In this document: piece after piece, positions 27,556 to 35,761 of the stretch
How the letters are laid out: every line of letters starts with the position of its first letter
Numbering within the stretch: position 1 is the first letter of the stretch
From: Bacteroidota bacterium
Lineage (GTDB): Bacteria; Bacteroidota; Bacteroidia; Bacteroidales; VadinHA17
DNA length: 64,000 nucleotides
NCBI GenBank assembly: GCA_011050615.1
Contig: DRFJ01000056.1
Coordinates: forward strand, 1-64,000
Direction of reading: 5' to 3'
Made by a program: the position numbers and the translations under genes
The notes under the pieces: generated by a model
Databases searched by the model: none
What the model saw: the letters and a program-made list of their open reading frames with translations, nothing else
What the model was told of the DNA's origin: nothing

Positions 27556-28008
27556 TTATTTAAGCCATTCGTACATCCTGTAATGGGCACTGGTCATTCC
27601 CATGGCCTCATATGTTTTCCGGGCATTAATATTTTCACGTTCCACGTACAGGCGCAGGCCGGCCACACCGTTTTGCAGGGCTGTTTCCTTCACATGCATG
27701 TACATTTCCTTGAAGAAGCCTTTACGCCTGTGGGCAGGCTGGATATAAACCGACTGTATCCACCAGACGAAGCTGTTCCGCCAGTCGCTCCACTCATAGG
27801 TAATGAGCAGTGAACCAATGACTTCATCGTCATATTCGGCAACGTAGTACCTGCCCTTATGCGGATCGGCAAAGACGGCATGCACTCCCTGGTAAATGGT
27901 ATCATGGCCGAGTTTCATATTTTCAGTTTCCAATGCCATTTCCTTTTGAAAACCGATAATTTTTTCAGCATCGATTATTCTGGCTTCCCTGACAAAAAGT
28001 TTTCCCAT
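27556..28008 (-). CDS. GNAT-family N-acetyltransferase
   Basis: The 150-residue protein has the GNAT fold. The acetyl-CoA loop is QSVYIQPAHRRKGFFKEMYMHV (the R/Q-x-x-G-x-A-like motif, here RRKGFF). Strands before it read EYDDEVIGSLLITYEWSDWRN, and the C-terminal YEAMGMTSAHYRMYEW is typical of the family. It acetylates an amine of unknown identity. It lies 11 bases after carB and 7 bases before the glycosyltransferase, so it appears to be in the carAB transcription unit. No link to pyrimidine metabolism is evident. Confidence 0.85.
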   Translation of the reverse strand: MGKLFVREARIIDAEKIIGFQKEMALETENMKLGHDTIYQGVHAVFADPHKGRYYVAEYDDEVIGSLLITYEWSDWRNSFVWWIQSVYIQPAHRRKGFFKEMYMHVKETALQNGVAGLRLYVERENINARKTYEAMGMTSAHYRMYEWLK

Positions 28009-28019
28009 TTTTTAATTTT

Positions 28020-31000
28020 TTATTTTTCACTGTATTCATCCCAGCTGTATATACCCAGGTCTTGAGTCCTGATCCTGCAAAAAGCGAGGATAAAAGCGCT
28101 TGCCAGCCTTGAATTGGTAAGTAGGGGAATATTGAAATCAACAGCATTTCTCCTGATGCTGTAATCATTATTCAGCTCATCCTTTGAAAGGTCCTTGGGT
28201 ATATTTACCACCAGGTCAACTTCCCTTGAGCGTATAAGTTCAATGGTATTGGGTGATTTATCCTCATCGGGCCAGTAGGCCGTTTCGGCTTCTATCCCTG
28301 CATTTTCAAGGAATTGCTTTGTTCCTCTTGTAGCATACAGCTTATATCCTTTTTCTTTCAATGCCCTGGCACTGTTCAGCAGTTCCACCTTTGACCGGGC
28401 AGGTCCGGTTGACAGGAGGATGGCTTTTTCAGGGATGGTATAACCCACCGATAGCATAGATTTCAGTATGGCTTCATAAAAACCGTCGCCTATACATCCC
28501 ACCTCACCTGTTGATGACATGTCGACTCCCAGTACCGGATCGGCTTTGGCCAGCCTGGAGAATGAAAACTGGGGTGCTTTAACACCAACATAATCAAGGT
28601 CAAAAACCGATTTATGTGGTTTGCTCACTTCGGCGCCCAGCATTACCCTGGTTGCCAGCTCAATAAGGTTGGTTTTCAGCACCTTGGAAACAAAGGGCAT
28701 ACTGCGGCTGGCCCTGAGATTGCACTCAATCACCTTTATATCATTATCCCTGGCCAGAAACTGGATGTTAAAAGGACCGCTGATCTTCAGTTCACCGGCT
28801 ATTTGCCTGCTGATACGCTTTATTCGCCTGACCGTTTCAAAATATATTTTCTGGGGAGGGAAGACTATGGTGGCATCACCCGAATGTACCCCGGCAAATT
28901 CCACATGCTCACTTATGGCATAGGCGATAATCTCTCCCTCCCGGGCAACGGCATCTATTTCTATCTCTTTTGCATTTTCAAGAAATTCTGAAACCACAAC
29001 GGGATATTGTTTGGATACGCTTAGTGCAAGGTCAAGGAAATGGCTCAGTTCATCACTGTTCGAAACCACATTCATTGCCGCCCCTGAAAGAACATATGAG
29101 GGTCTTACCAGTAAAGGGAAGCCAAGCCTCTCAGCAAATTCATTGATGCCTTTTACGCTTGTCAGTTCCTTCCATTCAGGCTGGTCTACCTTCAGTATGT
29201 CAAGCATGCTTGAGAACTTATGCCTGTTTTCGGCACGGTCGATTGATTCGGGGGGAGTTCCGAGTATATTTACCCCCTGTCCGTGCAGCCTCAGGGCAAG
29301 GTTATTTGGTATCTGACCTCCCACCGATACAATTACACCCCTTGGTGTTTCAAGATCAATTATGTCCAATACCCTTTCAAAGGACAATTCATCAAAATAT
29401 AACCTGTCGCACGTATCATAATCGGTGCTTACCGTTTCGGGGTTATAGTTAATCATTACCGAGCGGAATCCCTCGCTTCTTATTGTATCGATAGCATTAA
29501 CCGAACACCAGTCAAATTCAACACTTGATCCTATCCTGTAAGCTCCTGATCCCAGGACAATAACCGATCTTTTGTCATTTTCATACCAGATATCATGTTC
29601 GGCACCGCTGTATGTCAGGTAGAGGTAATTGGTGACTGCAGGGTATTCGGCTGCAAGGGTATCTATCTGCTTTACCCATGGTATTATTCCTTTTGATTTA
29701 CGGTATAACCTTACCTGGTGCATTTCTTTCTCTATACGTGAAGGAGGGGGATCACAGGTATACCTGGCTATCTGGAAATCAGAAAAACCAAAGATCTTAG
29801 CCTGCAATAGCAGCTCATCCGGAACCTGCCGGATTTCGCTGTATTCCATCAGGTCGTTGCGTGTATCAATGATATTTTTCAGCTTATACAGGAACCACTT
29901 ATCTATTCTGGTCAGGTCGTATATTTTTTCTATCGGGAATCCCTGTTCCAGTGCTTCTGCAATAACGAATATCCTCATATCCGTGGGCTCGGATAATTCC
30001 TTTTCAAGATTACTGAAGCTCAGGTTCCTGTTCCCGACAAAGCCGTGCATGCCCTGTCCTATCATCCTGAGTCCCTTTTGTATTACCTCCTCGAATGTTC
30101 TTCCTATGGCCATTACTTCACCCACGCTTTTCATGCTGCTGCCTATATGGTGGGACACCCCCTGGAATTTATTAAGATCCCAGCGTGGTATTTTGCAGAC
30201 AATATAGTCAAGGGCCGGCTCAAAGCAGGCAGTAGTGGTTTTTGTGACGGAGTTTTTCAACTGGTGGAGGCCATAGCCAAGCGCCAGTTTTGCAGCCACA
30301 AAAGCCAGGGGATAGCCTGTTGCCTTTGAGGCCAGGGCGCTCGATCTTGACAGGCGGGCATTAACCTCGATAACACGGTAATCTTCTGAGGCAGGGTCGA
30401 GGGCATACTGAACATTACATTCACCTACGATGCCAATATGCTTGATAATCTTTATTGAAAGCTCTCTAAGCTTGTGGTATTCCCTGTTGGTCAGGGTCTG
30501 GGAGGGTGCCACCACTATGCTTTCACCAGTATGTATACCCAGCGGATCGAAATTTTCCATGTTACACACGGTGATACAATTGTCAAAGCGGTCTCTTACA
30601 ACCTCATATTCAACTTCCTTCCATCCTTTGAGCGATTCTTCAACCAGTATCTGGCCGGTGTAGGGAAATGCCCTGCCCGCAAGCTGTACCAGTTCATTCC
30701 TGCATGTACAGAAGCCTGATCCCTGTCCGCCAAGAGTATAAGCGGCCCTGATAATGATGGGATATCCCAGTTTGCCTGCTGCGGCCAGGGCTTCATCAAC
30801 AGACTTAACGGCTATGCTCTCAGGAGTCCTGACATTGATCTGTTTAAGTTTGTTAACAAATAACTCCCTGTCTTCGGTATCAATTATGGCCTGCACGGGT
30901 GTTCCGAGTACACTGACCTGATATTTCTCAAGTGTTTTTTCCCTGTACATCCTTGTCCCGCAGTTAAGCGCTGTTTGTCCCCCGAATGACAGCAACATGC

Positions 31001-31250
31001 CATCAGGTTTCTCCCTGGCTATAACCTGTTCCACGAACCACGGCGTAACAGGAAGGAAATATATTTTATCGGCAAGCTTTTCAGATGTTTGCACCGTGGC
31101 AATATTCGGATTGATAAGCACTGTTTCAATCCCTTCTTCACGAAGAGCCTTAAGGGCCTGTGAGCCGCTGTAATCAAATTCACCGGCTTCTCCTATCTTA
31201 AGAGCCCCCGAACCGAGTATGATTACTTTTTTTATCTCTTTCTGCTTCAC
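28020..31250 (-). CDS. carB: Carbamoyl-phosphate synthase large subunit
   Basis: CarB makes carbamoyl phosphate from bicarbonate, ammonia and two ATP for arginine and pyrimidine synthesis. It contains two homologous ATP-grasp halves (first with ILGSGALKIGEAGEFDYSGSQ, second with VLGSGAYRIGSSVEFDWCSV near residue 565), an oligomerisation domain between, and a C-terminal MGS-type regulatory domain from about 945. I prefer the GTG at 31250 (MKQKEIKKVIILGSG, 1076 residues, close to E. coli's 1073). The track start is a GTG at 31292, giving 1090 residues and overlapping carA by 19 bases. carA lies directly upstream. All parts are present. Confidence 0.95.
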   Translation of the reverse strand: MKQKEIKKVIILGSGALKIGEAGEFDYSGSQALKALREEGIETVLINPNIATVQTSEKLADKIYFLPVTPWFVEQVIAREKPDGMLLSFGGQTALNCGTRMYREKTLEKYQVSVLGTPVQAIIDTEDRELFVNKLKQINVRTPESIAVKSVDEALAAAGKLGYPIIIRAAYTLGGQGSGFCTCRNELVQLAGRAFPYTGQILVEESLKGWKEVEYEVVRDRFDNCITVCNMENFDPLGIHTGESIVVAPSQTLTNREYHKLRELSIKIIKHIGIVGECNVQYALDPASEDYRVIEVNARLSRSSALASKATGYPLAFVAAKLALGYGLHQLKNSVTKTTTACFEPALDYIVCKIPRWDLNKFQGVSHHIGSSMKSVGEVMAIGRTFEEVIQKGLRMIGQGMHGFVGNRNLSFSNLEKELSEPTDMRIFVIAEALEQGFPIEKIYDLTRIDKWFLYKLKNIIDTRNDLMEYSEIRQVPDELLLQAKIFGFSDFQIARYTCDPPPSRIEKEMHQVRLYRKSKGIIPWVKQIDTLAAEYPAVTNYLYLTYSGAEHDIWYENDKRSVIVLGSGAYRIGSSVEFDWCSVNAIDTIRSEGFRSVMINYNPETVSTDYDTCDRLYFDELSFERVLDIIDLETPRGVIVSVGGQIPNNLALRLHGQGVNILGTPPESIDRAENRHKFSSMLDILKVDQPEWKELTSVKGINEFAERLGFPLLVRPSYVLSGAAMNVVSNSDELSHFLDLALSVSKQYPVVVSEFLENAKEIEIDAVAREGEIIAYAISEHVEFAGVHSGDATIVFPPQKIYFETVRRIKRISRQIAGELKISGPFNIQFLARDNDIKVIECNLRASRSMPFVSKVLKTNLIELATRVMLGAEVSKPHKSVFDLDYVGVKAPQFSFSRLAKADPVLGVDMSSTGEVGCIGDGFYEAILKSMLSVGYTIPEKAILLSTGPARSKVELLNSARALKEKGYKLYATRGTKQFLENAGIEAETAYWPDEDKSPNTIELIRSREVDLVVNIPKDLSKDELNNDYSIRRNAVDFNIPLLTNSRLASAFILAFCRIRTQDLGIYSWDEYSEK

Positions 31251-31273
31251 GGTGCTTTTATGTGTCTTTTCTT

Positions 31274-32362
31274 TCAGCCTTCCTTCCGCCACTTTCTTAT
31301 ATTGTCTATAAAGATATCAAATAAAAAATCAGTATCAGTTGGTCCGCCTGATGCTTCAGGGTGGAACTGGGTGGAGAAAAAAGGTTTTTCCCTGTGCCTC
31401 ATTCCCTCATTAGTTCCATCGTTTATATTAATAAAAAGAGGTTCCCAGTCTTTTCCAAGGCTAATATTATCAACAGCGAAGCCATGATTCTGTGAGGTGA
31501 TATATGCCTTGTCGGTTCCTGCCTGCAACACCGGCTGGTTATGGCTCCTGTGACCGTACTTCAGCTTATATGTGTCGGCACCCTGGGCCAGACCCATGAG
31601 CTGGTTACCAAGACAGATCCCGAATACCGGAATATCCTTTTCCAGGGACCGGGCAATATTTGCTATGGTCTCACCACACATTTTTGGGTCGCCCGGGCCA
31701 TTCGATATAAACAGGCCATCGTATTCGAGCGTATGGAAATCGTAGTCCCAGGGCACCCTTATAACCGTAGTGTCACGCTTTAGCAGGTTTCGGATAATAT
31801 TGTATTTAACACCGCAATCGACAAGAACTATCCTGTATTTTCCCTTACCGTAGCTAAGGGGTTTCCTAATGCTTACTTCCCTGACAAGATTATCCATGTT
31901 CGGGTCATAAAAAGAGGTTTCTGCTCCTGAAGGTTCAATCTTGCCGAGCATAGAGCCCTTTTCCCTGAGTCTCTTGGTGAGTGCCCTGGTGTCAATCCCA
32001 TAGATCCCGGGGATATTATTTGTTTCAAGCCATTGATGGAGGCTTTCAGCCGCACTCCAGTGGCTGTATTCAAAGGAATAGTCAGAAACTATAAGTCCTT
32101 TAATATGTATTGATGATGATTCATGAAAAATATGAAGTTCATCATCAGGGTCTTTTCGGGGAGCACCGTAGTTACCTACCAGCGGGTATGTAAGGCAAAG
32201 TATCTGCCCCCTGTAAGAAGGGTCGGTCAGGCTCTCCGGATATCCGGTCATGGCAGTATTAAAAACTACCTCTCCGGCCGAAGTTATTAGTTTACCGAAT
32301 GATTTGCCCCTGTAAACGGTACCGTCTTCGAGGCTAAGTTTTACCGGTATGGATTTCTTCAT
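31274..32362 (-). CDS. carA: Carbamoyl-phosphate synthase small (glutaminase) subunit
   Basis: CarA hydrolyses glutamine and channels ammonia to CarB. The 362-residue protein has the N-terminal small-subunit domain (LEDGTVYRGKSFG, NTAMTGYPESLTDPSYRGQ). Its class I glutamine amidotransferase domain has the nucleophile in VFGICLGNQLMG and the His-Glu pair in STQFHPEASGGP. The E. coli residue after the nucleophile block is His (GLGHQ type), here Asn; I believe this is usual in Bacteroidota and not a defect. The ATG overlaps the stop of the PatB-type gene by 4 bases, indicating co-translation. carB follows. Confidence 0.95.
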   Translation of the reverse strand: MKKSIPVKLSLEDGTVYRGKSFGKLITSAGEVVFNTAMTGYPESLTDPSYRGQILCLTYPLVGNYGAPRKDPDDELHIFHESSSIHIKGLIVSDYSFEYSHWSAAESLHQWLETNNIPGIYGIDTRALTKRLREKGSMLGKIEPSGAETSFYDPNMDNLVREVSIRKPLSYGKGKYRIVLVDCGVKYNIIRNLLKRDTTVIRVPWDYDFHTLEYDGLFISNGPGDPKMCGETIANIARSLEKDIPVFGICLGNQLMGLAQGADTYKLKYGHRSHNQPVLQAGTDKAYITSQNHGFAVDNISLGKDWEPLFININDGTNEGMRHREKPFFSTQFHPEASGGPTDTDFLFDIFIDNIRKWRKEG

Positions 32363-33573
32363 TTATTTTCCAGTTTTAACAGGGCTGTTTCCATATTCTC
32401 AACAGCTTCTTTTACTGTATCAAGTCTGCAGGCTACGTTCATCCTCATAAAGCCTTCACCCCCGGGACCGAATACTGATCCTTCACTCATTCCTACAGCA
32501 GCTTCATCAACAAAGAATTTATTCAGTTCATCAGGTTTCATACCCATAGCCCTGCAATCGAGCCAGATCATATAGGTGGCTTCGGGAGGCACGGGCCTGA
32601 TCAATTTATTATTCCTGAATTTCTCAAGGACGTATTCAATATTACGGTTTACATATGACAGCATTTCATCAAGCCACTCATCGCCATGGGAATAAGCCGC
32701 AATTGATGCCTCATTGCCGAATATATTACCTCCCGTGATACGGAGGCTTTGCATGCATGTATCGAATTTCTTTTTCAGGTCAGGATTGCTTATAATGACT
32801 GAGGAAGTTGAAAGTCCGGCAATATTAAAGGTCTTGCTGGGAGCCATGCATGTAATGGTTGAGGCGGCTGCCCTCTCCGAAAGATCTGCAAGAGGAATAT
32901 GTCTGTATGCCGGCAGTACCAGGTCCGAGTGTATTTCATCGCTCAGTATCAGGATATCATGCCTGAGGCATATGTCGGCCAGCTGTTCAAGTTCAGCGGC
33001 GGTCCAGGCCCTGCCCACGGGATTATGAGGGTTACAGAGAATCAGCATCTTTACTCCTCCTGCAGCTTTATGTTCAAGATCATCAAAATCTATTTTCCAG
33101 GTCCCTTTTTCTTCAATGAGCCTGTTGTATACGGGCACGCGCTTATGATCGGTAATAGCATTGAAGAAGGGGAAATAGACAGGTGGTTGTATAATGATTT
33201 TATCGCCCTGACCGGTAAAGGCGAGTGTGCATATGTTCAAGGCAGGCACTATGCCTGGGCTGAAGGATATCCAGTCATTTTCTATGTCCCATGAATGTCT
33301 TCTCCTTATCCAGTCGCTGAGTGATGTGAAGTATTCCCTACGTCTTATGGTATATCCCAGGATTTCGTGATCGAGTCTTTTTCGCAGCGCTTCGACTATA
33401 AACGGAGGGCAAAGGAAGTCCATATCAGCAAGCCACATCGGGATCACATTATCGGTGCCAAAAACTTCTTTTCTGGAGTCGTATTTTACGGAGCTTGTAC
33501 CCTGCCGGCTAACAGGTAAATCAAAATTATATGCCATATCCCAGGTTGAATTCCGGGGCTCAAAGGTAAGCAT
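32359..33573 (-). CDS. PatB/MalY-type PLP aminotransferase (putative cystathionine beta-lyase)
   Basis: The protein is a fold-type I PLP enzyme of 404 residues with KIDFDD-type spacing, LCNPHNPVGRAWTAAEL, LSDEIHSDLVLPAYRHIPLA (the Asp that holds PLP) and the Schiff-base Lys in MAPSKTFNIAGLSTS near residue 240. This pattern fits the MalY/PatB branch, which has C-S beta-lyase activity on cystathionine or cysteine conjugates. An internal ATG (MAYNFDLPVSRQG, 33537) could be the true start because the first 12 residues are weakly conserved. It starts 3 bases after the DUF2891 gene and overlaps carA by 4 bases, so it belongs to the car operon. Confidence 0.87.
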   Translation of the reverse strand: MLTFEPRNSTWDMAYNFDLPVSRQGTSSVKYDSRKEVFGTDNVIPMWLADMDFLCPPFIVEALRKRLDHEILGYTIRRREYFTSLSDWIRRRHSWDIENDWISFSPGIVPALNICTLAFTGQGDKIIIQPPVYFPFFNAITDHKRVPVYNRLIEEKGTWKIDFDDLEHKAAGGVKMLILCNPHNPVGRAWTAAELEQLADICLRHDILILSDEIHSDLVLPAYRHIPLADLSERAAASTITCMAPSKTFNIAGLSTSSVIISNPDLKKKFDTCMQSLRITGGNIFGNEASIAAYSHGDEWLDEMLSYVNRNIEYVLEKFRNNKLIRPVPPEATYMIWLDCRAMGMKPDELNKFFVDEAAVGMSEGSVFGPGGEGFMRMNVACRLDTVKEAVENMETALLKLENK

Positions 33574-33575
33574 AA

Positions 33576-34676
33576 TTATTGCGAATCCAACGCCAGTAAT
33601 GCAAAACTGGCCAGCCAGTGTCCTCCCTCATAATGACCGTCGGTTATATTTGGCAGTGAGTACCTTATATGTTCATCGGCTATTTTTGCCAGGTGGCCGT
33701 AACCGGGTAGTGAAGAAGCTATTCCATATAAGCACCAGGCACGGCTGAAATTCAGGCCGTCGAGATGTGCAAGCTGCCCGTCGGCCCTGTCGCCTACAAT
33801 GCCGGGCTCCAGTGTATAGGACGGGTCAGCTAATTCAGGAAGAAAGTTTTTGAGCCACTCTCCATATTCTTTTTGATCGAGGATCTTTCTCATGATATCA
33901 GCCTCCTCAAGGCAGGGTGAAAGAAAATCATTACCTCCGGGTTCCCATGACATGGGACATTGTGTATCGTAAAGATAAAAATCCCCCGCTCTTTTCTTAA
34001 TGCTGAGCATAAGGCTGTCATTCCCGGTGGCGATGGCATAATCCCAGGCAAAGCTCAATCCGAAAGCAGTGTTGTTATGTGTGCCAACTCGTATAGGATA
34101 GCTTAGCTTTGGAAGGAAGTCTATGTACATGTCTGATATGAGTTCAGCAAGGGGATATAGCTTAGCGTACAGATCCCTGGCAAAATCTGTATCCCAGGTG
34201 TATAATTCCTGGGCCAGTTTTAAAAGCCAGGCCCAGCCATAGGTCCTTTCAAAAGTTTTGTTTTGTTCCTTCCTGAAATATTCCACTTCCCCGGCAATAT
34301 TTTCTGCTGTCAGTCTGTCTGAAAGAAACTTTTTCATCTCTTCCGGCTTATCGAGGCCGGGAAAGTTTTTGAGAAGCATAACCAGTGACCAGTGACCATG
34401 AACTGATGAGTGCCAGTCGAAGCAACCATAAAATGATGGATGCAGATTGCGGGGAGGAAGCAGGTCTTCATCGCTGCTGAGTGTTTGATTCAGCTTGTTC
34501 GGATATTCCTTTTCAATGCATGCTATCGGTAATTCGGCAAGCCTGTTAGCCTCATCCAGGTCAAGTAAAGGACGTTCTGCAGGCTCCGGGGTACTGCTGT
34601 CAACCTGATTGTCCTGCCTCTTGTCCTGGCAGGCGAATAAAAGTGATGCTGCAAATAATAGAATAATATATCTCAT
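33576..34676 (-). CDS. DUF2891-family lipoprotein
   Basis: The 366-residue protein has a lipoprotein signal peptide (LLFAASLLFAC, lipidated Cys at 16), a short polar linker, and a helical toroid-like domain starting LLDLDEANRLAELPIACIEKEYPNKLN. Conserved blocks NLHPSFYGCFDWHSSVHGHWSL and GTHNNTAFGLSFAWDYA are those of DUF2891. The fold and the paired aromatic/His-rich segments suggest an alpha/alpha-barrel carbohydrate-active enzyme or binding protein, but function is not established. It is the first gene of the DUF2891-patB-carA-carB-GNAT-GT run, with a TAGATTTG promoter box 30 bases upstream. Confidence 0.82.
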   Translation of the reverse strand: MRYIILLFAASLLFACQDKRQDNQVDSSTPEPAERPLLDLDEANRLAELPIACIEKEYPNKLNQTLSSDEDLLPPRNLHPSFYGCFDWHSSVHGHWSLVMLLKNFPGLDKPEEMKKFLSDRLTAENIAGEVEYFRKEQNKTFERTYGWAWLLKLAQELYTWDTDFARDLYAKLYPLAELISDMYIDFLPKLSYPIRVGTHNNTAFGLSFAWDYAIATGNDSLMLSIKKRAGDFYLYDTQCPMSWEPGGNDFLSPCLEEADIMRKILDQKEYGEWLKNFLPELADPSYTLEPGIVGDRADGQLAHLDGLNFSRAWCLYGIASSLPGYGHLAKIADEHIRYSLPNITDGHYEGGHWLASFALLALDSQ

Positions 34677-34706
34677 AATGGTACAATTTTATAATTTTTT
34701 TATTAC

Positions 34707-34714
34707 CAAATCTA
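34707..34714 (-). promoter_or_regulatory. Predicted -7 box of the DUF2891-patB-carAB operon
   Basis: Minus-strand TAGATTTG matches TAnnTTTG and lies 30 bases upstream of the DUF2891 ATG. No strong -33 element is seen at 19-20 bases. Genes downstream to the glycosyltransferase at 26439 follow with gaps of 23 bases or less, so this could drive all of them. Confidence 0.5.
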
Positions 34715-34865
34715 CAATAAACTGAAAATTAATACTTATGATTTTTCTTAATATTGGCCGCTTTATAAATATATTTTATAATTTTACGCCTATTAATAAG
34801 GTACTAAATGAGATAAGTTTTTTGAAAATGAATAATCAGATTAATTAATAAACAATTAATTACCC

Positions 34866-35687
34866 ATGAAGAAAATCTTTTTACTTGTAATTACCCTGGT
34901 TCTGGCATTTTCGACTTTATTCACTTCCTGTAAGAACAGGAGAGGGGATAGGGAACAGAAAAAAATAAAAATTGAAGATGCCCGTGCCCTCACAGATGAA
35001 ATTGAAAAGCACGTCTATCCTTTACCTACATCTGTGGAGGTTATTAAAATGCTGACCGAGCTCGAGGTTGGGTATATCATAGGAGTCTCCAACCCGGTGG
35101 ATAATGCAACAAACTACATAACAAGCAAGAGTCAGGCCATTAACCTCGGTATTTATGGAGCAGACCTCAGCTATGCCACCCTCTATAATATGAACCAGGA
35201 TGTAATAAACTATCTGGATGTAATTCGTGAGCTTACCAATAGCCTGAAAATGTCAAAGATATATTCAAGAGAATTGTATGACGACATTAAGAACAGTTTT
35301 GATAACAGGGACAGGCTCGTGGAAATACTGACGAATGCCTTTAACCGGACCTACGCCTACCTCGCCGATAACGATCAGGGTTCACTTGCCCTCCTCGTGG
35401 TTGCAGGAGCCTGGGTTGAAGGCATGTATATAACAACCCATATATCGGAGTCAGTTTATCACGTTGAAGGTATAGTGAAAGTATTACTTGAACAGAAAGA
35501 GTCGTTTGAACTTTATCTTGAACTCGCTGAACCTTTATCTGATGACCCGGTTGTTGGTGAGATGCTTGAAATTCTGGGCCCCATAAAAAAAGTATATGAA
35601 GAAGTTGAAGATGGCAGTCTGACTCTCAGTAATGTTGAGGACATTACTGCCGCTATTGAATTGGTAAGGGGGAAACTGGTATCATAA
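34866..35687 (+). CDS. Helical lipoprotein of unknown function
   Basis: The 273-residue protein has a lipoprotein signal (LAFSTLFTSC, Cys at residue 22) followed by a basic stretch and then almost entirely predicted helix: EDARALTDEIEKHVYPLPTSVEVIKML, SQAINLGIYGADLSYATLYN, DVINYLDVIRELTNSL and further amphipathic segments. I do not recognise a named domain. A good intrinsic terminator follows 18 bases after the stop, so although the large ABC fusion gene starts only 74 bases later, much of the transcription would end here. A partnership with that transporter is possible from position only. Confidence 0.7.
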   Translation: MKKIFLLVITLVLAFSTLFTSCKNRRGDREQKKIKIEDARALTDEIEKHVYPLPTSVEVIKMLTELEVGYIIGVSNPVDNATNYITSKSQAINLGIYGADLSYATLYNMNQDVINYLDVIRELTNSLKMSKIYSRELYDDIKNSFDNRDRLVEILTNAFNRTYAYLADNDQGSLALLVVAGAWVEGMYITTHISESVYHVEGIVKVLLEQKESFELYLELAEPLSDDPVVGEMLEILGPIKKVYEEVEDGSLTLSNVEDITAAIELVRGKLVS

Positions 35688-35705
35688 AAATTACCTGATA
35701 TTTTT

Positions 35706-35747
35706 ACCGTGAAAGCAGGTACCAGTCTATTTGCTTCACGGTTTTTT
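35706..35747 (+). terminator. Intrinsic terminator after the helical lipoprotein gene
   Basis: ACCGTGAAAGCA pairs with TGCTTCACGGT (one bulged A) around a 14-base loop and is followed by six T. It separates the lipoprotein gene from the ABC fusion gene. Confidence 0.7.
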
Positions 35748-35761
35748 ATTAAATAAAGTAT

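Noticed and set aside
31274-32362. Possible loss of a key residue in CarA (GICLGNQ instead of GICLGHQ)
   Set aside because: The nucleophilic Cys and the His-Glu pair are intact, and the Asn variant is, to my knowledge, common in this phylum; not a defect.
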